A stretch of DNA of 64,000 bases from Streptomyces cathayae (GCF_029760955.1 NZ_CP121682.1:5394001-5458000); one strand, 5' to 3'; counted from the first letter of the stretch, positions 44,732 through 54,328 are shown. The notes: a model not told the origin generated them from the sequence alone. Numbers and translations: made by a program.

Positions 44732-45715
44732 TCACTCGGTGCCCAGCGCCGTCTGCAGGGCCTGCAGGTTGGATTCCATGACCTGGAAGTAGTCGTCGCC
44801 GCGGGACTTGTCGGTGATGCCCTCGAGCGGGTCGAGGACGTCGGTCCTGAGTCCGGCGTCGCGGGCGACGGTCTTCGCCGCCCGGTCGCTGGTCAGCGTC
44901 TCGTAGAAGACGGTGGTCACCCCGTCGGCCTTGGCGGTCTCGGTGAGCTGCTTCACGCGCGCCGCGCTGGGCTCGGCCTCGGGGGAGAGGCCGTTGATGG
45001 CCTCCTCGGTCAGGCCGTAGCGCGCGGCGAGGTGGCCGAAGGCGGCGTGGGTGGTGACGAAGACGTCGGTCTTCCGGTGTCCGAGGCCGGCCTCGAACTC
45101 GGCGTCGAGGTCGTTCAGCTTGCCGACCAGGGCCTCGGTGTTCTTCTTGTAGTCGGCGGCGTGGCCGGGGTCGGCCTTCTGGAAGGCCTTGCCGACGCCC
45201 TCGGCGACCTCGGCGTACTTGACCGGGTCGAGCCAGACGTGGGGGTCCTGGCCGTCGTGGCTGTGGTCGTGCCCGTGGTCGTCGTGACCGGGCTCGTCGT
45301 GCCCGTGCTCGTCGTCGTGGCCGCCGGACCCGGCGTCGTGGTCGAGGGAGGTCAGCGTGGCCGCGTCGATCTTCGTCCGCACGTCGGACTGGCCGATGGC
45401 CTCGTCGACGGTGGGCTGCAGGCCCTTGAGGTAGAGCGCCGCGTCGGCCTCCTCGAGCTGCGCGGTCTGCTTGGCGCTGATCTCCAGGTCGTGCGGCTCC
45501 TGGCCCGGCTGGGTCAGACTGGTGACGTTCACATGGTCGCCGCCGATCTGCTCGGCGAGGAACGCCACGGGGTAGAACGAGGCGACGACCTCGAACCGGT
45601 CGGTGTCGCCCCCGGCCGCGCTGCTGCCGGGGGAGCAGGCGGACAGGGTGCCGAGGGCGGCTGCGGTGACCGCGGTCGCCGCAGCCGCGGGTATGAGGCG
45701 TCGTCGTACGTTCAT
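44732..45715 (-). CDS. znuA: Zinc ABC transporter substrate-binding lipoprotein
   Basis: 327 residues. Signal peptide with lipobox LGTLSAC, then the ZnuA fold: SFYPVAFLAEQIGG, PGQEPHDLEIS, and a His/Asp-rich loop rich in GHDDEHGHD units (residues about 145-175) that gathers zinc. DPHVWLDP and TTHAAFGHLAARYG provide His ligands. ATG 45715 is chosen; ATG 45724 nine bases earlier is possible. A Zur box lies just upstream. Confidence 0.95.
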   Translation of the reverse strand: MNVRRRLIPAAAATAVTAAALGTLSACSPGSSAAGGDTDRFEVVASFYPVAFLAEQIGGDHVNVTSLTQPGQEPHDLEISAKQTAQLEEADAALYLKGLQPTVDEAIGQSDVRTKIDAATLTSLDHDAGSGGHDDEHGHDEPGHDDHGHDHSHDGQDPHVWLDPVKYAEVAEGVGKAFQKADPGHAADYKKNTEALVGKLNDLDAEFEAGLGHRKTDVFVTTHAAFGHLAARYGLTEEAINGLSPEAEPSAARVKQLTETAKADGVTTVFYETLTSDRAAKTVARDAGLRTDVLDPLEGITDKSRGDDYFQVMESNLQALQTALGTE

Positions 45716-45736
45716 GACTCCCATTTTCAACAAACA

Positions 45737-45751
45737 TGGAAACCGTTGTCA
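45737..45751. promoter_or_regulatory. Zur box upstream of znuA
   Basis: TGGAAACCGTTGTCA fits the 7-1-7 inverted pattern TGrAAAC-n-GTTkTCA of actinobacterial Zur sites and lies about 25 bases before the znuA start, in an AT-richer patch. Placement over the promoter suggests repression by Zur at high zinc. Confidence 0.78.
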
Positions 45752-45875
45752 ACAAGCTGGGCGAGAGGCCCGTGGCAGGCCCTAATTGGTCCAGGGGCAG
45801 GGCCCGCCGGTAGCCTGAGGGCTTCGCTGGAAGCATCCTCGCTTCGTCGCCCGTCGTCGTAATGAAGAGAGCACT

Positions 45876-47258
45876 GTGGCCGCCGACAAGATCGACACCA
45901 TCGTCAGCCTGAGCAAGCGCCGAGGCTTCGTATTCCCCTGCAGTGAGATCTACGGCGGCCAGCGTGCCGCCTGGGACTACGGGCCGCTGGGTGTCGAGCT
46001 CAAGGAGAACCTCAAGCGCCAGTGGTGGCGCTACATGGTGACTTCGCGTGAGGACGTGGTCGGCATCGACTCGTCGGTGATCCTGGCCCCTGAGGTGTGG
46101 GTGGCCTCCGGTCACGTCGCCACCTTCTCGGACCCGCTCACCGAGTGCACCGCCTGTCACAAGCGGTTCCGCGCGGACCACCTGGAAGAGGCGTACGAGG
46201 AGAAGAAGGGCCGCGCCCCGGAGAACGGCCTCGCCGACATCAACTGCCCCAACTGCGGCAACAAGGGCCAGTTCACCGAGCCCAAGCAGTTCTCGGGTCT
46301 GCTCTCCACCCACCTCGGCCCGACCCAGGACTCCGGCTCCGTCGCCTACCTGCGCCCCGAGACCGCCCAGGGCATCTTCACCAACTTCGCCCAGGTGCAG
46401 ACCACTTCGCGCCGCAAGCCGCCGTTCGGCATCGCCCAGATCGGCAAGTCCTTCCGCAACGAGATCACGCCCGGCAACTTCATCTTCCGCACCCGCGAGT
46501 TCGAGCAGATGGAGATGGAGTTCTTCGTCAAGCCGGGCGAGGACGAGCAGTGGCAGGAATACTGGATGGAGCAGCGCTGGAACTGGTACACCGGCCTCGG
46601 CATGCGCGAGGAGAACATGCGGTGGTACGAGCACCCGCAGGAGAAGCTCTCCCACTACTCCAAGCGCACCGCCGACATCGAGTACCGCTTCCAGTTCGGC
46701 GGCAGCGAGTGGGGTGAGCTCGAGGGCGTCGCCAACCGCACCGACTACGACCTCGGCGCCCACTCCAAGGCCTCCGGCCAGGACCTCTCCTACTTCGACC
46801 AGGAGGCAGGCGAGCGCTGGACGCCGTACGTCATCGAGCCGGCGGCCGGTCTCGGCCGGGCGATGCTCGCCTTCCTGATCGACGCCTACGTCGAGGACGA
46901 GGCGCCCAACGCCAAGGGCAAGCTGGAGAAGCGCACGGTGCTGCGCCTCGACCCGCGCCTGGCCCCGGTGAAGGTCGCGGTGCTCCCGCTCTCCCGCAAC
47001 CCGGAGCTCTCGCCGAAGGCCAAGGGCCTCGCCCAGGCGCTGCGGCAGAACTGGAACATCGAGTTCGACGACGCCGGTGCCATCGGCCGCCGCTACCGCC
47101 GCCAGGACGAGATCGGTACGCCGTTCTGCGTCACGGTCGACTTCGACACCCTGGACGACAACGCGGTGACGGTGCGCGAGCGCGACACCATGAAGCAGGA
47201 GCGGGTCTCCCTCGACCAGATCGAGGGCTACCTGGCGAGCCGCCTGATCGGCTGCTGA
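45876..47258 (+). CDS. glyS: Glycyl-tRNA synthetase (dimeric class II)
   Basis: 460 residues. Class II motif 2 is visible in [25 protein letters not shown] and motif 3 in [15 protein letters not shown] zinc-like Cys set lies in ECTACHKRF and NCPNCGNKG. It charges tRNA-Gly in the cytosol. GTG 45876 starts the frame ([18 protein letters not shown]). It is divergent from znuA with the Zur box between. Confidence 0.96.
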   Translation: MAADKIDTIVSLSKRRGFVFPCSEIYGGQRAAWDYGPLGVELKENLKRQWWRYMVTSREDVVGIDSSVILAPEVWVASGHVATFSDPLTECTACHKRFRADHLEEAYEEKKGRAPENGLADINCPNCGNKGQFTEPKQFSGLLSTHLGPTQDSGSVAYLRPETAQGIFTNFAQVQTTSRRKPPFGIAQIGKSFRNEITPGNFIFRTREFEQMEMEFFVKPGEDEQWQEYWMEQRWNWYTGLGMREENMRWYEHPQEKLSHYSKRTADIEYRFQFGGSEWGELEGVANRTDYDLGAHSKASGQDLSYFDQEAGERWTPYVIEPAAGLGRAMLAFLIDAYVEDEAPNAKGKLEKRTVLRLDPRLAPVKVAVLPLSRNPELSPKAKGLAQALRQNWNIEFDDAGAIGRRYRRQDEIGTPFCVTVDFDTLDDNAVTVRERDTMKQERVSLDQIEGYLASRLIGC

Positions 47259-47285
47259 CGTCGTAGCAGCTCGACTCCGTCGAAC

Positions 47286-47322
47286 CCGCCCCGGGCAGCG
47301 CCTCCCGCGCCGCCCGGGGCGG
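47286..47322. terminator. glyS terminator
   Basis: CCGCCCCGGGC and GCCCGGGGCGG form a perfect 11-bp stem with a 15-base loop, 28 bases after glyS, and also sits just beyond the end of the convergent small gene at 47324. Confidence 0.75.
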
Positions 47323-47323
47323 T

Positions 47324-47530
47324 TCACGTTCTTGTGGGGTCCACCGTCGCCTGGTGGGCCTGGGCCAGGTGTTCCTCCGCCTTCAGCCAGGGGAGGAACT
47401 GGGCGCGTCTGCGCCAGTCGCACGTCTCGCAGTTGATCGTGCGCTGCACCCCGGTGCGCCGTATCCGTACGACGTGTTCCCGGCCGTGCTGGTCCCAACG
47501 GCTGACCTTGCTGGTGTCGATCTGTGGCAT
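47324..47530 (-). CDS. Small hypothetical protein with one CxxC (68 aa)
   Basis: MPQIDTSKVSRWDQHGREHVVRIRRTGVQRTINCETCDWRRRAQFL... The CETC pair suggests a half zinc site, and the basic run RIRRTGVQRT may bind nucleic acid. Convergent with glyS. Similar short proteins are, to my recollection, conserved in Streptomyces; no function is known. Confidence 0.65.
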   Translation of the reverse strand: MPQIDTSKVSRWDQHGREHVVRIRRTGVQRTINCETCDWRRRAQFLPWLKAEEHLAQAHQATVDPTRT

Positions 47531-47608
47531 GACGCAGAGTGTGCAGCAAGAGCAACATCAACAGGGATCGAGGGCGGGTGAATGCGGTGAAGGGCCGGCC
47601 GGGTGCGG

Positions 47609-49063
47609 CTACGCCTCCACGCCGGCCGCCTCGCGGATCTCCGCCGACTCCAGCCGCTCGGCCGTCCGCAGCGCGGTGGCGCGGGCCCAGCGCCCGGAGG
47701 TCACCGCACCCACCACCAGTACCGCGAGCCCGCACGCGGTGAGGATCCACCAGCCGGGCCGCGCCGCCGACACGAAGCTCTCCGCGTACGACGAGGAGCC
47801 CACCCCCGCCGCCAGCACCGCGCCCACCACCGCGACCCCGAGCGCCTGGCCCAGCTGCCGGCTGGTGGAGGCCACCGCCGCGGCCACCCCGGCCTGGGCG
47901 CGGGGCATGCCGGAGACGGCGGTGTTGGTGATGGGGGCGTTGACGAAGCCGAAGCCGACGCCGAACAGGACGTACCCGGTGAACAGCGTGACGTCGGACG
48001 TCTCGGCCTCGAAGAGGGCGAAGAGCAGGCCGCTCACCGTCAGCGCGCCGCCCGCGACCAGCAGCGGCACCCTGGGGCCCCGGCTGCCGACCAGACGGCC
48101 GGAGAGCGGGGCGCACAGGAAGGTCGGGACGGCCATGGGAAGCATCCACAGACCGGCGTCCAGGGCGCTCAGGCCCCGTACGTTCTGCAGGTAGAGCGTG
48201 GAGAGGAACAGGAACCCGCCGAGCGCGGCGAACGCGCTCACCGCGATCACGGTGGCCCCGCTGAACGGTGCCGAACGGAAGAAGCGCAGGTCGATCAGGG
48301 GTTCGTGGCGGCGGGACTCGTAGATCAGCAGGGCGGTCAGGGCCGCCAGCGAGAGGAGGGCGAAGGGGGCGGTGGCGGAGAGCGCCACGTGCGGTGCCTC
48401 GATGATGGCGTACGTCAGGGAGCCGAACAGGACGATGACCAGCAGCTGGCCGACCGGGTCGGCGCGGCGGGCCTCGGGGGCGCGGGACTCCGGGACGAAG
48501 CGCAGGGTGAGGACGAGGGCGGCGAGACCGACCGGCAGGTTGATCCAGAAGATGGAGCGCCAGCCGACGGAGTCCACCAGCAACCCCCCGATCAGGGGGC
48601 CCGCCGCCATCGAGAGGCCGACGACCGCGCCCCAGGCGCCGATCGCGCGGGCGCGTTCACGGGGGTCGGTGAAGGTGTTGGTGATGATCGACATGGCGAC
48701 CGGGTTGAGCATCGAACCGCCCACCGCCTGCACCATGCGGAAGACGACCAGCGCCTCCAGGCTCGGGGCGAGCGAGCACAGTACCGAGCCGAGGGTGAAG
48801 ACGACCAGCCCCGCCATGAAGACCCGCTTGCGGCCGATCCGGTCGGCCGTGGAGCCCGCCAGCATCAGCAGCGAGGCGAGCACGAGGGTGTACGCGTCGA
48901 TGGTCCACTGGAGGCCCGCGGTGCTCGCGTGCAGGTCCCGCTGGAGGGACGGCAGGGCGACGTTCAGCACCGTGTTGTCCAGGCTCACGATGAGCAGGCT
49001 CATGCAGCAGATCGCGAGCACGAGGAGGCGTCGGCGCGGGCTGAGCTCGGGCATGGGGTCCAT
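47609..49063 (-). CDS. MFS drug exporter, EmrB/QacA (DHA2) type
   Basis: 484 residues with about 14 hydrophobic segments. LDNTVLNVALPSLQRDL is motif D1 of the DHA2 group and DRIGRKRVF the loop 2-3 motif. ARPGWWILTACG lies in the last helix region. It should pump drugs or metabolites out using the proton gradient. The AT-rich stretch near 49080-49110 (GTTAACTAATGG...CATATG) upstream suggests a regulated promoter, but no regulator gene is adjacent. Confidence 0.9.
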   Translation of the reverse strand: MDPMPELSPRRRLLVLAICCMSLLIVSLDNTVLNVALPSLQRDLHASTAGLQWTIDAYTLVLASLLMLAGSTADRIGRKRVFMAGLVVFTLGSVLCSLAPSLEALVVFRMVQAVGGSMLNPVAMSIITNTFTDPRERARAIGAWGAVVGLSMAAGPLIGGLLVDSVGWRSIFWINLPVGLAALVLTLRFVPESRAPEARRADPVGQLLVIVLFGSLTYAIIEAPHVALSATAPFALLSLAALTALLIYESRRHEPLIDLRFFRSAPFSGATVIAVSAFAALGGFLFLSTLYLQNVRGLSALDAGLWMLPMAVPTFLCAPLSGRLVGSRGPRVPLLVAGGALTVSGLLFALFEAETSDVTLFTGYVLFGVGFGFVNAPITNTAVSGMPRAQAGVAAAVASTSRQLGQALGVAVVGAVLAAGVGSSSYAESFVSAARPGWWILTACGLAVLVVGAVTSGRWARATALRTAERLESAEIREAAGVEA

Positions 49064-49139
49064 CGTACGCGCGGTTCGATAGTGCGGTTAACTAATGGTC
49101 GCTGCATATGTGTCGTCCCGGGCGGCTCTCCGGATGCGG

Positions 49140-49145
49140 GACAAT
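49140..49145 (+). promoter_or_regulatory. -10 element of probable leaderless dus transcript
   Basis: GACAAT is followed by 6 bases and the ATG at 49152, as for hemW and era. Confidence 0.5.
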
Positions 49146-49151
49146 GGGGGA

Positions 49152-50339
49152 ATGCCCACGCCCACGCCCACCCCGGCTCAGTCCCCGTCGAACCGGCCGG
49201 ACCACTCGGACCACTCGGACCTGACGGTCGGCCCCTACGCGGTCCGGCCGCCCGTCGTGCTGGCTCCCATGGCCGGGATCACCAACGCGCCCTTCCGCAC
49301 CCTGTGCCGGGAGTTCAGCGGGGGCAAGGGGCTGTTCGTCAGCGAGATGATCACCACCCGGGCGCTGGTCGAACGCAACGAGAAGACCATGCAGCTGATC
49401 AGGTTCGACGCGAGCGAGACGCCGCGTTCGATCCAGCTGTACGGCGTCGACCCGGCGACCGTCGGCAAGGCCGTCCGCATGATCGCGGAAGAGGACCTCG
49501 CCGACCACATCGACCTCAACTTCGGCTGCCCGGTGCCGAAGGTGACCCGCAAGGGCGGCGGCTCGGCCCTGCCCTACAAGCGGAACCTGCTGCGCTCCAT
49601 CCTGCGGGAGGCGGTGAGCGGCGCCGGGGACCTGCCGGTCACGATGAAGATGCGCAAGGGCATCGACGACGACCACCTGACCTATCTGGACGCCGGCCGC
49701 ATCGCCGTCGAGGAGGGCGTGAGCGCCGTCGCCCTGCACGGCCGCACCGCCGCCCAGCACTACGGCGGCACCGCCGACTGGGAGGCCATCGCCCGGCTGA
49801 AGGAGCACGTGCCGGAGATCCCCGTGCTCGGCAACGGCGACATCTGGTCCGCCGACGACGCGCTGCGCATGGTGCGCGAGACGGGCTGCGACGGGGTCGT
49901 GGTGGGGCGCGGCTGCCTGGGCCGGCCGTGGCTCTTCGCCGACCTGGTCGCGGCCTTCGAGGGCCGGGACGACTTCCGCAGGCCCACGCTGCGCGTGGTC
50001 GCCGACGTCATGGTCCGGCACGCGACCCTGCTCGGGGAGTGGATCGGGGACGAGTCGCGCGGGGTGATCGACTTCCGCAAGCACGTCGCCTGGTACCTGA
50101 AGGGCTTCGCGGTCGGCTCGGAGATGCGCAAGCGGCTCGCGATCACCTCGTCCCTCGAGGCGCTGCGGGCCGGGCTGGACGAGCTGGACCTGGACCAGCC
50201 CTGGCCGGCCGGCGCGGACGGTCCCCGCGGCCGTACGTCCGGCAACAACCGGGTGGCGCTGCCGGACGGCTGGCTGAAGGACCCGTACGACTGCGCGGAC
50301 CTCGGCGCGGACGCCGAACTCGACACGTCCGGCGGCTGA
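49152..50339 (+). CDS. dus: tRNA-dihydrouridine synthase
   Basis: 395 residues. The FMN barrel begins VVLAPMAGITNAPFR. NFGCPVPKVTRKGGGSAL contains the catalytic Cys; ALHGRTAAQHYGG binds tRNA phosphate/FMN. The enzyme reduces uridines in tRNA D-loops. An N-terminal extension of about 25 residues (PTPTPTPAQSPSNRPDHSDHSD) is disordered-looking. ATG 49152 appears leaderless. Confidence 0.92.
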   Translation: MPTPTPTPAQSPSNRPDHSDHSDLTVGPYAVRPPVVLAPMAGITNAPFRTLCREFSGGKGLFVSEMITTRALVERNEKTMQLIRFDASETPRSIQLYGVDPATVGKAVRMIAEEDLADHIDLNFGCPVPKVTRKGGGSALPYKRNLLRSILREAVSGAGDLPVTMKMRKGIDDDHLTYLDAGRIAVEEGVSAVALHGRTAAQHYGGTADWEAIARLKEHVPEIPVLGNGDIWSADDALRMVRETGCDGVVVGRGCLGRPWLFADLVAAFEGRDDFRRPTLRVVADVMVRHATLLGEWIGDESRGVIDFRKHVAWYLKGFAVGSEMRKRLAITSSLEALRAGLDELDLDQPWPAGADGPRGRTSGNNRVALPDGWLKDPYDCADLGADAELDTSGG

Positions 50340-50368
50340 CCGGCGCCGCCCGCGGGCGGCTTCGGAAG

Positions 50369-50407
50369 CCGTACGGCTCTGCTCCCCGGGGGAACAGAGC
50401 CGTACGG
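50369..50407. terminator. dus terminator
   Basis: CCGTACGGCTCTG and its exact complement form a 13-bp stem with a 13-base loop, between convergent dus and the small transporter subunit gene, so it may serve both. Confidence 0.8.
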
Positions 50408-50422
50408 GTGTGTCCGAACCGC

Positions 50423-50560
50423 TCAGGCCGTCGGCTGCGCCGGGGCCGCGTCGTCCTCGGGACGCTCGGGGTGGCGGCGCAGGTGGATGATGGCGCCCAC
50501 CAGACCGCCCCAGACGATCACGATGGCCACGATCAGCATGATGATCGCACTCGTCGACAT
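50423..50560 (-). CDS. Methionine/alanine importer small subunit (MetS-like)
   Basis: 45 residues: MSTSAIIMLIVAIVIVWGGLVGAII is a single membrane helix followed by HLRRHPERPEDD. Small MetS proteins accompany NSS-type MetP importers in actinobacteria. Its ATG overlaps the stop of the large subunit gene (ATGA). Confidence 0.9.
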   Translation of the reverse strand: MSTSAIIMLIVAIVIVWGGLVGAIIHLRRHPERPEDDAAPAQPTA

Positions 50561-52137
50561 CAGTTCTTCCCCCCTTCCAGTACCTCGGAGCCGGAGCCCG
50601 CCTCCACGCCTGCCTCGGCGTCGGCATCGGCTTCGGCTTCGGCGTCGACTTCGGCGTCGGCGGAGCGCCAGGGCACCAGACTGAGGATCACGCCGACGAG
50701 CAGTGCCGCCGCGGCGACGCCCCAGCCCGCCCAGAGCAGGAACTCCGTCGGGTAGCCCGCGTAGTTCTCGGCGAACTCCGCCCGCAGGCTGTCGACCATC
50801 ATCCAGCCGAGCACCAGCGGGGTGACGATGCCGAGGCAGATCAGCCACCAGCGGCCGACCCGCATCGTGGAGATGTCGTTGGCGTGCTTCTGGAGGGCGG
50901 GCAGCCGCCGCAGCAGCCAGCCCACGACGACGAGCACGACCAGCGCGGCGAGCGTGATGCCGTACTGGTTGATGAAGTGGTCCGCCGCGTCCAGCAGGTA
51001 GATGCCGCTGTCGGTCGGGAAGACGAGGATCGACACCAGGGCGATGGCCCCGCCGACGCCCAGGACCGCCGGGACCCGGCGGATACCGGTGCGGTCCTGC
51101 ACGGCGGCGATGACGACCTGCACGATGCTGATCAGCGAGGTGAGACCGGCCAGCACCAGCGAGGCGAAGAACAGCACGCCGAACAGTGCGCCCATCGGCA
51201 TCTGGGAGATGACCGTCGGGAACGCCACGAACGCCAGGCCGATGCCGGAGCTCGCGACCTCGTTGACCCCGACGCCCTGGGCCGCGGCCATGAAGCCGAG
51301 GGTGGCGAACACCCCGATGCCCGCGAGGATCTCGAAGGCGCTGTTGGCGAAGCCGGCGACCATCGCGGAGCCGGTGATGTCCGAGCGCTTCCGCAGGTAC
51401 GAGGCGTACGTGATCATGATGCCGAAGCCGATGGACAGCGAGAAGAAGATCTGTCCGTACGCGGCGACCCACACGCTGCCGTCGCCGAGCGCCGACCAGT
51501 CCGGCCGGAACAGCCCGTCCAGTCCCTTGCCGGCGCCGTCGAGTGTGAGCGCACGGCCGACCAGGACGACGAAGAAGAGCACCAGCAGCGGGATGAAGAA
51601 CTTGTTGGCCTTCTCGATCCCGTTGCGGATGCCGAGCGCCAGGATGACCAGGACGACCACCCAGACCGCGATGAGAGGCCAGAGGACACCGTCGACGTAG
51701 GAGGACACGGGGCCGGGGGTCTCGGCGGCCTGGAGGAACTCGCCGAAGAAGAAGGCGTTGGCGTCGCTGCCCCACTGCTCGCCGAAGGAGTAGCCGATGT
51801 AGCGCACCGCCCAGGCGAGGATCACGGCGTAGTAGGCGGCGACCACGAAACAGATCGCGACCTGCCACCAGCCGATCACCTCCGCGGGCCTGGACAGCTT
51901 GCGGAAGGCCGCCGGGGGCGACTTCCGGTATCTGTGGCCGATCGAGTACTCGAGGATGAGCAACGGGATACCGGCGGTCAGCAGCGCGACGAGATACGGC
52001 AGGAGGAAGGCCCCGCCGCCGTTCTCGTAGGCAACGGCGGGGAAGCGCCAGATGTTGCCGAGGCCGATCGCCGATCCGATCGCGGCGAACAGGAAGCCTG
52101 TGCGACTTCCCCACTGCTCACGGGAAGGACTGGACAT
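50560..52137 (-). CDS. NSS-family amino acid importer, MetP-like
   Basis: 525 residues with about 12 hydrophobic segments. GLGNIWRFPAVAYENGGGAFLLPY is the neurotransmitter-sodium symporter signature spanning the unwound helix 1. It should import methionine or alanine with sodium. ATG 52137 has AAGGA 9 bases upstream. The C-terminus is a cytosolic acidic tail encoded by an imperfect hexamer repeat (50614-50662, units such as TCGGCG/TTCGGC). The small subunit follows with a 4-base overlap. Confidence 0.92.
   Translation of the reverse strand: MSSPSREQWGSRTGFLFAAIGSAIGLGNIWRFPAVAYENGGGAFLLPYLVALLTAGIPLLILEYSIGHRYRKSPPAAFRKLSRPAEVIGWWQVAICFVVAAYYAVILAWAVRYIGYSFGEQWGSDANAFFFGEFLQAAETPGPVSSYVDGVLWPLIAVWVVVLVILALGIRNGIEKANKFFIPLLVLFFVVLVGRALTLDGAGKGLDGLFRPDWSALGDGSVWVAAYGQIFFSLSIGFGIMITYASYLRKRSDITGSAMVAGFANSAFEILAGIGVFATLGFMAAAQGVGVNEVASSGIGLAFVAFPTVISQMPMGALFGVLFFASLVLAGLTSLISIVQVVIAAVQDRTGIRRVPAVLGVGGAIALVSILVFPTDSGIYLLDAADHFINQYGITLAALVVLVVVGWLLRRLPALQKHANDISTMRVGRWWLICLGIVTPLVLGWMMVDSLRAEFAENYAGYPTEFLLWAGWGVAAAALLVGVILSLVPWRSADAEVDAEAEADADAEAGVEAGSGSEVLEGGKN
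50614..50662. repeat. Hexamer tandem repeat in the MetP tail
   Basis: TCGGCG, TCGGCA, TCGGCT, TCGGCT, TCGGCG, TCGACT and similar 6-base units follow one another and encode the Asp/Glu-Ala run VDAEAEADADAEA. Length is likely to vary between strains. Confidence 0.7.
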
Positions 52138-52295
52138 GATCACGGTTCCTTGGTCATTTTTTTGCGTAGCGCGGCACGCTAGCAACAGGAACGCCTGGTG
52201 AACAGAGGTATCCGGATAACGGTCACGTGCGCCGCCGCCGGGCCCGGCACGGGGTATCGTCCGAGGTCACGCGGGGTTGCGCGGCCGATCACGAT
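52138..52295. other. Spacer with an imperfect palindrome near the MetP start
   Basis: T-rich 52157-52163 beside TTGCGTAGCG...CGCTAGCAA (52162-52186). The arms pair TAGCG with CGCTA and TTGC with GCAA. It may be an operator for the metPS pair; the sulfatase-fold gene ends at 52296. Confidence 0.35.
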
Positions 52296-54128
52296 TCAGC
52301 GTCCGGTCGGGTGCGGGACGGAACCGTAGGCCTTCAGGAAACGGTCACGGAACGCGTCCATCTTCCACACGGGCGCGTCCTCGGCCGGCCTGAGGCCCTC
52401 CGTCCAGTTCCAGTCGGCGATCCTCTCCAGCACCTTCGGGTCCTTGGCGACGATCGTCACCGGCACGTCCCGGCTCGCCCGCAGGCCGCTGACCCGGGCG
52501 ACGGGCTGGTGGTCGCCGAGGAAGACGAGGACGGTGTCGTCGGTGCCGTAGCGCTCCAGCCACTGGGTGAGGGCGGTCACCGAGTACGTGACCGACCTGC
52601 CGTACTCCTGACGGGACTTGGTGGTGTCCGTCATCAGACTGCCGGGGTCCTTCCCCGCCTGCTGGATGGCCTCGAAGACGGAGCCGTCGCCGAGTTCGTC
52701 CCAGCCGACCATCTCGGGCAGGGGCGCCCAGGGCTGGTGACTGGAGGTCAGGATGATCTCCGCCATCAGGTTCCTGCCCCGGTCGCGCTCCTTGCCGTGC
52801 TCCAGGTGCTGGAAGGCTTCGAGGGTGTACTGGTCCGGCATCGTCGACCAGCTGAACTTCGGTCCCTGGTAACCCAGTTGGAAGGCGTTGTAGACCTTGT
52901 CGAGGCCGAACCACTGCGCCTCGGGCCAGCCCTTCTGGACGCCCGGCATGACGCCGACGGTGTCCCACGCCCCGGACTTCTGGAACGCCTTGGTGAGGGT
53001 GAGGCGGTCGTTCGAGGTGGCGGTGCGGTAGCGCTGCTGGTTGTCGATCCACAGGCCGGACAGTGCCGTCGAGTGGCCGAGCCAGCTGCTGCCGCCGAAC
53101 GTCGCCGAGGTCAGCCAGCCGCTCCGGGCCCGGTACCCCGCCTCCGCGAGGGTCTCGGTGCCGGTGTCGAGGGTGCGGGTGACGCCGGGGGCGATCACCG
53201 GGTCCTCCAGGGCGGTGCGGCCGTAGCTCTCGATGAACGTGATGAGCACGTCCTTGCCGCGCAGGTCGGGCAGGAGCCGGTCGGGGGGTGTGGCCGCGAA
53301 GGTGTCGGACCGCGCCACCTTCTCGAACTGCGCCTCGTCGTGCAGTGTGTTCACCACGCGCCGGGCCTGCACCTTCACCGCCGCCGAGGCCCGGTCGGAG
53401 GCGACCGGCGTACCGAGGACCTGCACACCCAGGGCGGTGCAGGTGATCCACACGGTGCCCGCGACGAGGGTGCCCCGGGTGGCCCGCGCGCGGTGCCGGG
53501 CCAGCAGCTCGCTCAGCCGGACGGCGGCCAGCGCCATCACGACCACCAGGAGCAGGGCGAGGGTGATCGCGCCGAGGGTGGCGGCCGTGGCGGTCGCGGG
53601 GCCCATCGAGTCCTCGACATAGGCCAGGGCGTCGTCGAGCAGCCCCCAGTCGAGGACCAGGTTGAAGCCCCGGCCCAGGTACTCCTTGAACCCGATGTCC
53701 AGCAGGTTCAGCACGGTCAGCACGGCGAGGCCGACCCCGTACAGCACGGCCGCGACGATCCGGGGCCGGCGCGGCAGGGCGGGGAGCAGCGCGGCCCCGA
53801 TGATCGCCTCGGCCGGTATCCGGGTGAACCGGTCGGGGCGCAGGGCGCCGGCGGTGTTGGGCAGCAGAAGGGCGCCGAGCACCAGCGCGGCGGCGAGGAG
53901 GTGCAGGGTCAGGCGGGCGGCGCGTACGGCGCGGGGGTGCCGGTCGCGCAGCGCGGCGCAGCGGGTGCGGAAGGCGCTGAGCGGAGGGAAGGCGCCGAGC
54001 GGGCGGAAGGCGCGGATGACCGGAGAGGTGGGGCGGGTCTCCTCCCCCTGCTTCTCGCCCCGCTTGCGGTCCCCTCGTTTCTCTTCGGTGGTCCGTGTCG
54101 GCCGGTGCAGGCGTGTGAAGACAGGCAC
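52296..54128 (-). CDS. Membrane-anchored sulfatase/LTA synthase-fold protein
   Basis: 610 residues. N-terminal cytosolic Lys/Arg/Glu-rich part, then about five hydrophobic helices (near 70-90, 100-115, 120-140, 175-195, 215-230) and a large extracytoplasmic domain. DVLITFIESYGRTAL is the strand-loop holding the metal and nucleophile position, and FLGDHQPVARV the second metal site of the alkaline phosphatase superfamily. The catalytic Thr/Ser of LTA synthases is not obvious; Ser in IESYG is the candidate. It may add phosphoglycerol or similar groups to surface glycopolymers. GTG 54128 has AAGGA 8 bases upstream. Confidence 0.82.
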   Translation of the reverse strand: MPVFTRLHRPTRTTEEKRGDRKRGEKQGEETRPTSPVIRAFRPLGAFPPLSAFRTRCAALRDRHPRAVRAARLTLHLLAAALVLGALLLPNTAGALRPDRFTRIPAEAIIGAALLPALPRRPRIVAAVLYGVGLAVLTVLNLLDIGFKEYLGRGFNLVLDWGLLDDALAYVEDSMGPATATAATLGAITLALLLVVVMALAAVRLSELLARHRARATRGTLVAGTVWITCTALGVQVLGTPVASDRASAAVKVQARRVVNTLHDEAQFEKVARSDTFAATPPDRLLPDLRGKDVLITFIESYGRTALEDPVIAPGVTRTLDTGTETLAEAGYRARSGWLTSATFGGSSWLGHSTALSGLWIDNQQRYRTATSNDRLTLTKAFQKSGAWDTVGVMPGVQKGWPEAQWFGLDKVYNAFQLGYQGPKFSWSTMPDQYTLEAFQHLEHGKERDRGRNLMAEIILTSSHQPWAPLPEMVGWDELGDGSVFEAIQQAGKDPGSLMTDTTKSRQEYGRSVTYSVTALTQWLERYGTDDTVLVFLGDHQPVARVSGLRASRDVPVTIVAKDPKVLERIADWNWTEGLRPAEDAPVWKMDAFRDRFLKAYGSVPHPTGR

Positions 54129-54328
54129 CCGAGGTCCTTCCGTGCAAAACCCGGTGAGGAGGCGGACCCGGCGTGGGGGTCCGGATCCGCCACAGTTCCG
54201 TACGGGTGTGCGGGCCGGTTCGTTCAACGGTCCGTCCCGCCGTGCGGACCGGAGGTACGAGAGGCGTCCGCATGGTGAAATTCCGGCGACCGTGACGGCG
54301 TGATTCTCGCCACCCTTGATCAGGGGGG

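Noticed and set aside
44685..48149. 1154-residue minus-strand frame across znuA, glyS and an MFS gene
   Set aside because: Spans three genes of both orientations in the wrong frame; no motif.
47603..50755. 1050-residue plus-strand frame
   Set aside because: Antisense to the MFS and MetP genes and out of frame with dus; low-complexity product.
52157..52186. T-run plus hairpin considered as a rho-independent terminator
   Set aside because: The T-run precedes the hairpin on the plus strand and becomes an A-run on the minus strand, so neither direction has hairpin then U-tract; kept only as a possible operator.
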